In this document: one piece after another, positions 23,500 through 35,331 of the stretch | Numbering within the stretch: position 1 is the first letter of the stretch | Layout of the letters: every line of letters starts with the position of its first letter | Source of the DNA: Calonectria ilicicola | Lineage: Eukaryota > Ascomycota > Sordariomycetes > Hypocreales > Nectriaceae | Direction: 5' to 3' | NCBI GenBank assembly: GCA_020809705.1 | Contig: CP085829.1 | Coordinates: 2,604,001 to 2,668,000 of the forward strand | Length of the DNA: 64,000 bases | The notes under the pieces: generated by a model | Seen by the model: only the letters and a program-made list of their open reading frames with translations | Told to the model about the DNA's origin: nothing | Databases searched by the model: none | Made by a program: the position numbers and the translations under genes

Positions 23500-24368
23500 G
23501 CTGGGCTGTATTTGTTCGGTTGCGGGGAATCCGAGAAACAAACTGTGGTAGGGCTCGTCAGCGGGGGGCGATTCACATGGCAAAAATTCGAGTAATCGAG
23601 GCAGACGAGATGAGAGGTTCGGGGGGGCGTGAGACGGACGACGTACCGGTGTTGCAGGCGTTGTTAACGAGCTGTTGTCGCCGACGGCTGGATTCAATAG
23701 TGATGGATTGGAGTAGATTTTGTGCGTGCCAAGAGTTTTCGCCTGTGGAACTACCATTTCGCCGAGGGGCCACCACCCTTCCGAACGGCTTGCGCCATGG
23801 ATGCACCCAGTCTCGTGGGGTAAGGACGCACCGACCAGAGACCAACAACCCCACACCCAGCGTACGCCGTACCTAGTAATGGCTGGCAGGTGGAAGCCAT
23901 TATCCCATGTTGGGAGCGCGGTCTTCATTTATATTTGCGATTTGCACTGTTGCTCTCTCTTTCTGGTTTTTGTTTTGCTTAATATCATGACATTTACCTT
24001 GACCGGATTATGCACATTGGCAGTTGCCATCCTCTAATCCTCAGTAGGTCAGACAAGCCCTAAGCCACTCCGCATACATCCCGTCACTCAGGGACTTCAT
24101 ATTCGCTACCAGAAAACCCCTGCGGCGTCGTTTCGGTTCAAATTCTGAGTCCAGATGCACATTCTCATCATCATGCTTTTACATTGCGTTGAGTTGAGTC
24201 GCGAAAGGTTCGTAAATATCTCTCAACCCTTCCAATAACTCCCAATGCGGTTCCTATCTTGGGACCATCGACCCTGGCCGCCGAGGTATCTATACATATC
24301 AAGCTCATTACACAAAGCCCAAATACTCTTACAATCTCTCTCTCAGTGTGTTTCAACACATAGTTTTC
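23500..24368. other. Intergenic: NAC-beta promoter and CBP4 3' region
   Basis: About 870 bp between two minus-strand genes. Nothing beyond promoter and UTR sequence is seen. Confidence 0.55.
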
Positions 24369-24851
24369 TTACTTGGATCCCAGACCAGTCTCTCGTCTCA
24401 TCTCTTCTCGCCGCGCGTCTGTCTCCTGCTTTGACGCCTTGGCAGCTGCGTCCTGTGCCTTCTTTCTCCGCTCCTCTTCCTCCTTGACAACAATCCAGAC
24501 TAATTTCGGGTCAGCTTTTTTGGTTAAATTCACGGCATTGTTCTTGGTATTGCGTACTTGGCTTGTCAGACTTGGAGTACTCTTTCAGCTTTGTAACAAA
24601 GTCATTGAATTCTTGTTGTCTCTCCTCCCTGCCCTCTATACTCTTCTTCAAGAGCTCAGGGTTGTATCTTGACCTCAGCTCTTCTTCAGTGGGTGTCAAC
24701 CACATAGTAAATGCCGGTCCGCCAACAGCAACGGCCGCGCCACTGCAGAAGGAGTCAGTCTTCAAGTCTCATGAACGATGGCATTGAACTTCACCCACCC
24801 GAGCATGACCTTGGTCCATAGCCACCAGTTCGTAGGTTTCTTTGCTGCCAT
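24369..24851 (-). CDS. CBP4: Cytochrome bc1 assembly factor Cbp4
   Basis: Mitochondrial inner-membrane protein that helps assemble complex III by binding newly made cytochrome b. Exons on the minus strand: 24851-24799, 24742-24558, 24499-24369; 122 residues. N-terminal [18 protein letters not shown] runs into a single hydrophobic segment ([15 protein letters not shown], residues about 15-35), with the join at intron 1. The hallmark [19 protein letters not shown] and [28 protein letters not shown] blocks follow. The charged C-terminal helix ([18 protein letters not shown]) ends GLGSK. Length and layout match fungal Cbp4. The track of coding extends past an apparent stop only through the third exon, which is joined by a GTACGC donor and TTAG acceptor. 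Confidence 0.92.
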
Positions 24852-27800
24852 TTTTATATGTAACCCGAGGTTCCGGCTCAATGGGGCATAAGGGAGGGAC
24901 AAACGCAGTCTGGATATACTCGGGCGATCTCTTCCAATGATGGTTTTCGCAATTCATCCGTCATTGATTGGGCAGAATTCCATTTTGAGGCTAGTCTATA
25001 TTTGGAAGGCGGTGGGTGTCCGGATCGGGGCTTGTTCCGGCCGACGAGAATCATGATAGCAAATCCGGACGAACATCAACACCTTATCTGGAAGACTGGG
25101 CTGAACTTTCTTAAATGTGTAATTTTATTTTGACGCGCTGATTCTTTTTTATTGTGGATTTTCACTTGGCCTTAGTCGTGGTAATTCACAACACATGGGG
25201 TCTTACTTCTCAGCAGCGTTCATTGTGCTCAACACTAATAGCGCCGTGCAGATATCCTCCTTACAGCTGATTATAGGGTGTGCATATTCAAATGTCCAAC
25301 GGCGGTTTTTTGTTTGCTTTTAGCAGTTTCTTTTTTTGGTCTGCATCGTAAAATCATCTCAATACGAGTAGAGTCGGCAAAGAGTATCAGGAGAAGAATT
25401 GTCCGTGACATCGTCCCGCCGAAAATAACATGTAGAAATAACGATGGACTTAAGTGATGCAAGAACATACTAGAAATACGCAGATCATCAAGCACACCCT
25501 TGCAGACGTCCCGCAAGTTCGAATTTTATTTTCACGTCATTATGCGACTGGGGACGCCTGGGCTCATATGACCGTGCTGATGACCCTATATGTTACTCCA
25601 GGGTAAGTTATCAGCCAGGGATATTGGAGGTGGCTGATGCTTGGAGCAGGAGTACACACAAGCGGCTGCCAAGCAAAGGACCGGACCCTTGTGCTTTACT
25701 TATGTTCCTGATGTTATAGAGACTGGTATATTCTGAATAACATATGAGTTCGATTGGAGGGTCAGAATGGTTGGCAGTACCTTGCACATGGTTCTACCCT
25801 CCTCTCCATTCTGCATGGAGGAAATTCCGAAGGCCGAGCTGGGATGATATCATTCCTTCCCACGGCAGTGGATTTTTAGCGGCCTAAAGATTAGTTTTCC
25901 CAAGCGACCATATAGGGCCGTTAGTCATGATGAAGTCAATATTAGCCTGATTAGTTAGGTTGGGATTTTTGGGCCAGTGTTTTCGATCAACTTCGTTCGT
26001 CACAGTTTTACAAAACGAGTCTAATTTGGAAGGACCCTTGAATCCAAGAAAGCCTCAGATCCCGATTCAGCAATGCAGCGATGTCGTCTAACGAAAAATA
26101 GCAAAACAGGAACTAGGTCATACCGCGGCTCGGGCGATCTGTAGTTGACATCGTGGGCCGTCGCGAGGGACGCGGCGGCTAGGTCTTGCACGGACCGTGA
26201 CGGTCTGAGCTGTAGGTACGAGGTCCGGCATGACTACGCTGAGCTTTGACCTGATATGCGACGGGACGAGGCAGCGTTCGGACAACCAAGCGCTAAAGGA
26301 GGTTATCCAGCCTGGTTCCGACCGGGTTTCAATGCCAATAGACCCAAGAGACTAAGTGCTAGAACGGGTCGGAATCAAGGATACTAGGGGTGGGTGGCCG
26401 GGTGGCAAAGTACCCCTCGGCATAAAATGATGAGAAGGCTCCGAGTGGCCGACACAAGAGATCAGCTAAAAATCCACTGGACGTATTGCGTCTCAGAAAC
26501 GACCCTGTCCGGCTTGTAAGGGACGTGACTATACCAAGTCGAGAAATCATGAGCATGTCAGTTCGGTCCGTATAAACGGGGGATTGATGTCATAGTATCG
26601 TTAATGCTCAAAAAATCCTGTGTCTCTCTTTTTTTCCTTTTTTGTTCTGCTTCGAATTAGAAGAGGCGTTAAAGTTGCCCCCAGTTTACCGCGTGGCGAT
26701 TAATACATCCCTGGAGGCCTTAGCCTCACCTAACATGACATTTGGGGGATGGACCAATCCGGCGACTTGCTAGGGGGGGTGCTTACCCACACAGTCTGCG
26801 AGTAAAGTGCCAAATAAATAAATGACCTTTCGGGCACACGACCATTCATTTGCTTCTTGGTCGTTCCACAAGGCCAATGCTGTGTCTGTTCATCCAACTC
26901 AGATAACTGTTCTTCTGTCATATCTGCCAATAAAGAGATCCCGCGCAAGACCTTTTTTCTTTTTTGATGCAAGTTGGAGAGGCTGGAGGGTATTGAGGTG
27001 AGGGACAAGCTTGTACGCGCATGTCTGTAGGATTTTGGTCTCTCCGCTGTTTCGTTTTACACTCTCCCTTCAACGGGGTTCCAGAGTTGCACTGTTTCGG
27101 ATCCCCATCCCCGAGCGATGGCGGCAGTGGACGAGACCATTAAGTTGAGTGAGCAGCCAATGAATTTACAGCATTTGAGGGAGGGCGAATCTGATGCACG
27201 GCAATGCTTTGTCTGGTGCGACCAGCCCTGACATGCTCCAAGCGGGACAGGGTAGCGCAAAGCGGTGTCATACGCATTGATTTCTGGATGCTAAGGATTC
27301 GGGGGTTCTGACAGAAACAAAAAGCAAGTTGTTGCACCGGGCTAAAATCCTTCCGAGCCAGAGTCTGGTGGTGGTGCGGTCTGTATCATCTGCCTCGTCG
27401 TTATGCAAGGAGCTGGTTGATCAGTGGTCCGCCGGCAGCCAGCAGAGGGTGGACAAGCTGTGCGTGTGTGTTGTTGTGTCGCATCGCATCGGGTTTACAA
27501 TAACCGTTTGCTTCACATACCCTGTCTCCCAAATGCATTTCGCGTTCGCAATCGGGTTCTGCACGATGGGGACACGATCTAGTAATCACCAGGTTTTTCT
27601 ATTCTTTAATTTTTTTTTATCCTTTTCTTCCCGTCGCGAGTTGGCGTCAAGCAGCCAAATTCTAGGGGTTGGCGGGCTCCCCTGTATCAAATAGGTAGGG
27701 CCAAGAAGCCAAGCCGGCAGCGGCGCAACGGCCTGCCACTGGAGCCACTGGAGCCACTGTTGGAACGATGGCAGGGGAAAAACGCGGGCTAAGAGAGGGG

Positions 27801-29534
27801 GAGGGGGACCGTTGGCGCTGGGCTTGCTTCTTTTTTGGTGGCTTGTCATAGCTGTGAGTTTGAGGCACATGGCGTCTCGTGAGTGCAGTCGAGGTCACGC
27901 CGCCACGTCGTTAGATGGTTTTGGAGGATCTGTACCCTCCACCACCCAGAGGCATTATGGCGGAGACGCTACTGATGCCCGCGTGTGGCAGCCTCCCTCA
28001 GGCTCGCGCTGACCCGTCCTCCCTCGTCGTCTGACCCTTAGAGTTGTACTTCTGTCACTGCTCTCAATGTCGGATCGTGGCGGGGGATGATCCGGAGGGG
28101 AGGGAGGGAGGGAGGGGGTAGAAACGACCCCTGGATGACCGGGCCATCCCAGAGAGTCGCATTCGAGAAGCTCCGAGACCGAGGTGTGAGGCACTGCCTG
28201 TACAGGCGAGGCAGCAGCAATTAATTAGACTTGGGGCACTCGTAGCCCCCTTGGGCTTGCCTCCGGCCTTCTGAGTGGTTAGGAGGAGGAGCTGATTGCT
28301 CACCTCAGCGCGCAAGAATTGCTTTTGGCATGGCGACACTGTGCTGACCTGTGTCCTGTGTCCTGGGCCGTCCTGGAATAAACGGGCGCGGGCCCTGACC
28401 CTGGAATAAGGTCGGCCACCTGGTAATTGGCGCTCGGGACCTTGTCGAATCTGTAAGTCTTCAGTGTCGTGCGCGCTACTGGGTACCTTACATTGGCGAG
28501 GACAGGTACCTTGCCTTAGCGAGCGCTCTCCACAACCAGTCGCAAGGCGACATGCAGTGCGCTGGGGACGGTGGGGGTAAGGTTAGGAAGGGGAAGGTCA
28601 GGTAGTTCAGTGACCAAAGCCTAGCCAATCTGTCAATGAGTGAACGAGGGTTGTCCTCGACATTGATCCAATTCCGTTCGGACCAGTCCAACATAAAGGG
28701 AATTGGTACCCGTTCCCGCCAGCCTCCGGTCTCCCGCTCACTTACTTCACCTCCCTTTTCTCCCACCAGGACGGTTCCGGTTGAGTCTGAGTACGCGTGT
28801 GCTCAGTGCGCTTTGCATTGTCCAGCTAGATTCAAGGCCAAGGGCTGTCTTGGCCCACCACTCCCGAGTTGATTCATCCATGACTGGCTGATCGGCCGAC
28901 AACCCAACACGAAGCTCCCTGCTGCGCTGCTCCTCTTGCAATTTCTTTCTTGTTGCCGTCTTATCCCTACTTTTATTGTTGCTGCCACCACTTGCGAATA
29001 TTATCCGTGCCGTGCGCTCCTTTGCCTTTGCCGTTGCATTTGCCTTTGACTTTGACATTGGCCGCCAGTTACTTGACATGGGCTCTCTGCCTGCTGTTCC
29101 CGCTCGTCCTGTCGCATCTTAACGACTCACTCACATTTTCACCGACTGAGCGAGCAACCCGCAATTCGCGACAACAAGCGCCGCGCGCACTCCCGAGTTT
29201 TCTGCGTCTTTTCAAATCCTTTCCCTCGCCCGTGGGCGCCTGTCATACTCGACAGCCGTTGTCGAGCTTCTTTGCGGTACTACTACCCGACTGCAACCGC
29301 CGATCACCCCTCTTCCGAAACGACTGCTGCAGCCCCAGCTGCGGCAATGCGATTGTAGCACAGCCAGCCCGCCCTGAAGCTGCGCCTACCAACACTTCCC
29401 TCGCGTGCAATTCGGCCTTTGGGATCGCTGGTTACCCCCACTGTTCCTGCGGCCGCTGTCACATTATTTGACAACCACTGGAAGACACAACCCCAACTCC
29501 CACTGCGATCGGCCATTTTTATTGAGCCGTAGCC
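24852..29534. other. 4.7-kb gene-poor interval before CHS4
   Basis: No supported gene. 24960-26060 is AT-richer than its surroundings; 26100-26350 is abruptly GC-rich. A minus-strand frame ending near 26730 contains plausible protein text (MTEEQLSELDEQTQHW) but has no domain or convincing partner exon. A G-rich run lies at 28096-28118. Sequence from about 28880 to 29534 is C/T-rich and probably includes the long CHS4 5' leader. Confidence 0.45.
28096..28118 (+). repeat. GGGA tandem run with G-quadruplex potential
   Basis: Consecutive G-runs of three to five separated by single A (GGGGAGGGAGGGAGGGAGG), meeting the simple G3+N1-7 quadruplex pattern on the plus strand. No functional evidence. 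Confidence 0.6.
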
Positions 29535-32323
29535 ATGGCGGCGTACGAAGGCGGCTATGGCGGCCAGCAGCACCAATACGGTGGCCCTGCCCCGCGACAG
29601 TATGGCAATGCACCACCGCCACAGCAGTACGGTGCACCTCAGCAGTACGACAATCAAGGCGGATATGGATATGATGATTACGGCGCTGGCGGCTACGGCC
29701 AGGATCCTAATTATGCGCGCGGTCCCCCCCCTCAGAACTCGTATGGACCTGGCCCAGGCCGCGGAGGCCGCCCAATGCCCGGAGGACGTGGAGGACCGAT
29801 TCCTCGCCCGCAGACTGCTGATCCGCACCGAGGAAGAGGACCACCGCCTCGAGGACGAGGCATGCCAAATGGCCCTGGTGGGCGAGGAGGAATGCGCCCT
29901 GGTCAGTACAATGGGCACCCGGATCCAGCAGGTGAGTTTTTCAAAGGAATCGCGCTTTTGGCGCAAATATTCACATGATACCAGGGCGACAAACTCCGAT
30001 GAGCGCGCGAGACGGTAATTACCCGCCTTATTCGGGCCAGGGCCGAGAGCAGCAAATGGTTGATCAGATGGCTGGCATGGACTTGAACGGAGGGCGAGCT
30101 AGTTTCGACCAGCAGCGTCCGCCGATGAATGGCGGCCGTGGACCTCCCCCTCGTGGATACCCTCCCCAAGGACGTGGACCTCCAGGCGGATACAACGAAT
30201 ATGACGATGGATATAGCCCCGGTGGACAAGGACCCCCAAGGAATGGATTTGGTCCGCCAGCACGGAGCATGACAATGCCAGTGGAAGATCCCGGAGCTAG
30301 AAACCAAATGCCACCGCCTCCGCTCCAACGGATGGGCACAATGCCTATAAATGGAAATGCTGGACCTGGAATGCCACAACGGCCCTCAACTGCTGCTGGA
30401 CATAGACCTCCCCCACAGCGGAGATATCCCGACGAACCTCAAAGTGCCACGACGGCACAGTATGCAGGTGGTTATGATGATGTTTATGACGCCTACTTTG
30501 ACAGCAGCCGTAATAGCAATCATAACTACGATCCGAGCATTCAACAGGGCCGATCAAGCATCCCCGATTTTGACGCGATGCCTGCGCAAACTGAACGAGA
30601 TTCTTTCGAACAGACGTTGCGTCCCGCTCAGGAGCAGCCACAGCAAGGAGCCCATCAAACGGCCCAGCTGTATCACGCAAAATCGCAACCCAATCTTCGC
30701 CAGCCTCAGGCTGCGGTTTTTGAAATGGCAAACGATGCTCCCCCGATGCCGCCAATGAATGGCTTCCAGCAAGGTTATGATCAAGGCTATTCTGGGCAGG
30801 GAGGATATGACCAAGGACCTCCTCCCATGTCATCAACACCGGCACCAATGAGACCGGGTGGACCACAATCACAGTATCAGAATGGAGACAACTTACCCTC
30901 GCATCCGGCTCCTGTGCGACCCGGTCTAATGGCTAACTCGGTGGTCAACCTCAACAATAAGCCACCTCCAGTTCGCAATTATGGCTCCGCTCCGACGCCT
31001 GCCCCCCAGCAGCAGATGCAACCACCACAGCCTCAGCATCAGCAGCCACCACCTCAGCAACACTCGCCTCCACAGCAAATTCGACAGGCGAACCCCCCAA
31101 AGAATCCGGCACGCGACGAACCTCCTGTCAATATGCAAGAATTGGAGCATTTGAGGCAGGCGATTAAGTCCAACCCAGCCGATCAGGATTCCGCACTGCG
31201 ATTGGCCAAGAGACTGCTTGAGGCTACTGATGTCCTCGCACCTAAACTTCCAGATCCCAAACAACGAGCAAGAGCACGTGAAAGGTATCTGATTGATTGC
31301 CAAAAGATTTTGAAGAAACTGTCAAATGCTCAGAACATGGAAGCCATGTTTATCCACGCAGACTGTCTGGGCAAAGGTCTCTTCAGCCATGAACCGGACT
31401 TTAAGGAAGCATTTACTCTCTACCAGTCTGCGGCCAAGCTCGGACATCCAGCAGCGGCATACAGAACGGCAGTGTGCTGTGAGATTGGCCATGAGGAGGG
31501 TGGTGGCACCCGCAGGGACCCTCTGAAGGCGATTCAGTGGTATAAGCGGGCCGCGACGCTTGGAGATCCTCCGGCCATGTATAAAGTGGGCATGATTCAG
31601 CTGAAGGGACTCTTGGGTCAACCCAAGAACGTTAGAGAAGCTGTTGGGTGGTTGAAGAGAGCGGCAGAACGAGCCGACGCAGAGAACCCGCACGCCCTCC
31701 ATGAATTGGGTCTTTTATACGAGTCTGCACAGTCCAATGATGTGATTATTCGTGACGAGCAATACGCACTCAGCCTATTCCTTCAGGCCGCAGAGCTAGG
31801 CTACAAGTTTTCACAATACAGGTTGGGATGCTCCTACGAATATGGTCTGATGGGATGTCCAATTGATCCTCGGCACTCCATCATGTGGTACTCAAAGGCA
31901 GCGACTCAGGGAGAGCACCAATCTGAGCTGGCACTCAGTGGCTGGTATCTTACTGGCAGTGATGGAGTTCTCAACCAGAGCGATACTGAAGCATACCTGT
32001 GGGCTCGTAAGGCAGCCATGGCTGGCCTTGCTAAGGCTGAATATGCGATGGGCTACTTTACCGAGGTGGGCATCGGCGTTCCAGCGAACCTGGAGGATGC
32101 GAAGCGTTGGTATTGGCGAGCTGCTGGTAAGTCGATTCGACCTAATACGTTTGATGTGGTAACAAGATGACTAAACTAACTCTATGCAGCCCAGGAATTT
32201 CCCAAGGCTCGTGAACGACTGGAGGACCTTAAGCGCTCTGGTAAAAGCGGACAGCGACAGCGAGAGCGTATTTCTCGAAGCAAGATTGAGAAACAACAAG
32301 ACGGCGACTGCACAATTATGTGA
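29535..32323 (+). CDS. CHS4: Chitin synthase activator Chs4/Skt5 (SEL1-repeat protein with CaaX box)
   Basis: Activates and localises the class IV (yeast Chs3-type) chitin synthase at the plasma membrane and septum. Exons 29535-29931, 29985-32126, 32190-32323; 890 residues. Residues 1 to about 560 are low complexity, rich in G, P, Q, Y and R with RGG-like runs (GPGRGGRPMPGGRGG) and Q/P tracts. About 579-860 carry roughly seven SEL1-like repeats with the A-x-x-x-Y/W-x-x-A-A pattern, for example EAFTLYQSAAKLGHPAAAY, KAIQWYKRAATLGDPPAMY and SIMWYSKAATQGEHQSELAL. The basic tail RQRERISRSKIEK is followed by the C-terminal CTIM, a CaaX motif predicted to be farnesylated, as known for yeast Skt5. 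The CaaX lies in the small last exon, so correct splicing of the 63-nt intron at 32127 is needed for membrane anchoring; reading through meets a stop 14 codons in. Confidence 0.93.
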
Positions 32324-33085
32324 GTTTGCTCATAACCGCTTGGATGACGAATAGACGTCTCAATTCAAAACGGGGACGAATCAATGAGAGAATATGAGAT
32401 GAATGCCGAGGGTGACGACGCCAATGACATACCCGTACACATTTATACACGCAACTGCCAAGACGAGAGGCCGCAGAATGGCGGTCCATGTTTGAGTATT
32501 AAAAAGAGATACACAAGATGAGAGCAAAGGAAAGCAGGCGTTGGATCTGGTGTCCTTTAACTGGGTGTGCTTCTTTCTTTCACGGGCGCAGGACTCGTTG
32601 GCTGGGTCGGGAGGCGGGCTGGTTCAAAGAAGACGGTATGTGATCCAGGTGAGGAGGTAATGTCGATAGTCATTCAAATAGGATAAAATACTGTGTAAAA
32701 TAAAGTAACTTGAAAGTAATTTTTTTTGGCCATGTGGCGCAATTGGTCGACCAACTTGTGAGGGATGAGAGACATGAGAAAAGAAGAAAGGAAAAAGAAA
32801 TAAAATAAAGACCAAACCGTTGGTTCCTGCAATGCAGGATCTCTTGCAGAATAAGATTGGCGTTGGCAACTATTGCGGTGATGATGGCTTGCATCAGGCT
32901 GTCTGTGCTGAGGCTGAGATGCAAGATAGGCTATTGCATATGCCTGCAAGTTAATCATATGCTTGTTGAGAGCCTCTACTGTTTGATACTATACAATTTT
33001 ACATGTACATGGCATTTCGTCCCTTCATTTCCTTCATTTTCTTATGCTCTCTCTGCAAGCTGCTACTGAGTACAGAGTGAGATGG
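32324..33085. other. Convergent intergenic region CHS4 / thioredoxin-like gene
   Basis: About 760 bp of AT-rich 3' flanking sequence with a T8 run near 32721. No gene is supported. Confidence 0.6.
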
Positions 33086-33873
33086 TTATTTTCCGAATAA
33101 CCCTCCAAAAACAGAGGTAGCTCCTCCTCCTCCGCCGCCTCCACGTCCACCGTGGCGTCTAGCCTCGTTGCGAATCCATTCAATGAGGAACTCACGATCG
33201 GCCATCTTCCTAGCATCGGCTAGCTTTGTGGCGGTCTGAGCCTCGCCGGCGTCGAAGCTGAGCAAGGTGGGGAGAGTGGTGATCATGTACTCAAGGGCAA
33301 GGTTGGGGCTGCCGGACATGATGTCGGGCGAGTCGAACTCGACCGTGGCCAATGCTACGCCGCCCTCATCCTCGCCCACGCCCGACTCGACGAGCTGACG
33401 GAGCAGCGGTGAGACTACGCGGCAGGTGGAGCACCAGGAAGCTGTCCAGAGGGTGAGCAGCGGGGTGTGAGCCGATGAGGAGAGGGAGAGGTAGGTTGTG
33501 AAGGCATCTGGGTTGCGTATGCTGCAGCTAAGGTTAGCATGACCTGCAGGAGAGAAGCAACATCTGATGACGGTGATGGTGATGGTGATGGTTGTTGATG
33601 ATGATGTGCACTGCAAGATGGCCAACTTATGATGTAACCGGCGGCCTGGTAACCCGGGACATGGCTGCTGTAGTCTGTCTGTCGACGTCGAGTGGATGGA
33701 TGGGTGGAGACGTACGGCGCGTATATCTGATTCTTAGCTCGTCGTGGCTCGGATGTCGAGATGAAGGCCCGAGAGGCAGGGCACGCCCCGACGGGACGGA
33801 AGGGGGCTGGGGAGCCAATTGGCTTGCTCAGCAGCGGACGGAAGCCGGCACGGAGGACTGAAGAGGGTTGCAT
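33086..33873 (-). CDS. Thioredoxin-fold protein, probably mitochondrial
   Basis: Exons on the minus strand: 33873-33716 and 33521-33086; 197 residues. The first about 45 residues are Arg/Ser/Ala/Pro-rich without acids (MQPSSVLRAGFRPLLSKP), fitting a mitochondrial presequence. A thioredoxin fold follows: LLTLWTASWCSTC with redox pair Cys83/Cys86 (WCSTC rather than WCGPC), VVSPLLRQLVESG, an ATVEFDSPD strand, and TTLPTLLSF containing the conserved cis-proline. The tail is Gly-rich (GGRGGGGGGG) and ends FGGLFGK. The substrate is unknown; the non-standard active site and the location suggest a reductase-like or cytochrome-assembly role, which is inference. The intron (33522-33715, 194 nt) is long for the window, has a GCTAAC branch site, and contains a GATGGT repeat, so a missed internal exon is possible. 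Confidence 0.75.
33568..33607 (+). repeat. GATGGT/GAT simple repeat inside the thioredoxin-like gene intron
   Basis: About four GGTGAT units followed by GTTGTTGATGATGATG. It is intronic in the gene model at 33086-33873 (minus strand). Confidence 0.8.
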
Positions 33874-35331
33874 TGTCTGGGAACGCCGTGCTGCTCGTGG
33901 CCCGCTCTTGGGTTCAAGCTTGGAGAAGCTGTTGAAAAAAAGAGGACGGACATGGGGAGCTGGATTGTTCTGCTTAGCTGATGCACGTAACTGGCCCGCC
34001 TGGGGCACATGGCTCACTAAAACTGTCCTCGTGGACCCCTAAGCACAAGCATTGCTGCGTCATAGTTGCCGCCCCGGGGAGGGCGCCTGGGGCGGCTTTT
34101 GCTTCTGGACCCAGCCGACGCCCCCGCAGTCAACCCAGTCAACACCAGGTCAAGCTAGTCTGCTAGTATGCGGCTGCTGACAACTCCCCATGCCCTCCAT
34201 GGACATGGGAATCTACGTGGCGGATACCATGGCATCGGCTTGGCCATGTGAGAGGCTCTTGACCTGTTTCATATTGAGCTTGGCGACGCTAAAGGCAGTT
34301 TGATAGCCGTTATTTCCGTCATTCGAGTCATTGTCGTTCAGCTCAGCCTGGATTATCAGACGGTGGCTGGTCAATAGAGAGAGCCGCAAGACGACGAGTC
34401 ACAGCAACTAGGCATGCAGAGGAGAGAACGGGGTGAATGGAGCCCACGAAAAAAGAAAAGACGCACAAACAAGCATATTCCACTTTTGTCTAGCTCGTTT
34501 AGAATCTCTCTGCAGGCTTACAGGGTTCAGCCAAACCTGGTTACGGGGGGCAATCACTTGTGGGGCGCTGCCTTTCCCGCAACCTCTTGACACCATCTCC
34601 ATCCTCCACCTCCTACCTAGTAGTAGTACCTCTTCAAGTGTACAATCCTCCACGCCCATGTATCGCTTCTACATGCTAAAAACCACTATACCGAGGTGTC
34701 ATATATCTTATTCTTAAGCTTTAGAACTCTGAACGCACACGTGCATGTTTACGGGGAGACGCAGAGACATCGAGCACACCCACACGTCTCTTTTGGACTT
34801 GCTATTTGGCCCTACGCGCGCCGCCATCTCGTCTTTGACATTTAACTGCTGACCTAATTGGGCTTATAGCTCTCGCCTTGAGAAATTTACCTGAGACTTC
34901 TTCGTGGTCAAGACTCTTCCCCGACTCTCTCGTTGTCGCCTTTTGTCTCTCTCTCCCTGTCTCTAAGCCGGCTCGCCGGATCACAGTCTCAACCGCAAAG
35001 CTACGTTTTCCATTTCAGAGGCGAGTGTAGCGCCGCAATAATCCCTACCACCGCCTTTCATCGACAAATACGCCGACCTTATCGCCCACGTTCACAAAGT
35101 TCACCAGCACTATAAACTCCCCGAGTCCATCCTGGCTCATTCCTCCCCCCACAGTGGGGCCCACATCAATTGATACAAGGCACCCCTCTGCGACGGCCCG
35201 TTTATATAGTTGGTCCTTCTGCCACCGTTTTGTCCTTCGGCCCTTTCTTCCACACCCAGCTTTGGTTTCTTTTTCCCTTCCCCAAGCTGGTGAGAGGAAG
35301 AGCCATTGACGAATTTCACAACAAGGTCGCC
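33874..35331. other. Divergent promoter region, thioredoxin-like gene / MFS transporter
   Basis: About 1.46 kb between divergent starts. The MFS side is strongly CT-rich from about 34900 to 35270. No gene is supported. Confidence 0.5.

Noticed and set aside
26730..27008. Minus-strand frame with protein-like text (MTEEQLSELDEQ...)
   Set aside because: The long frame begins without ATG, has no recognised family and no convincing partner exon, although a GTAAGC donor follows one segment.
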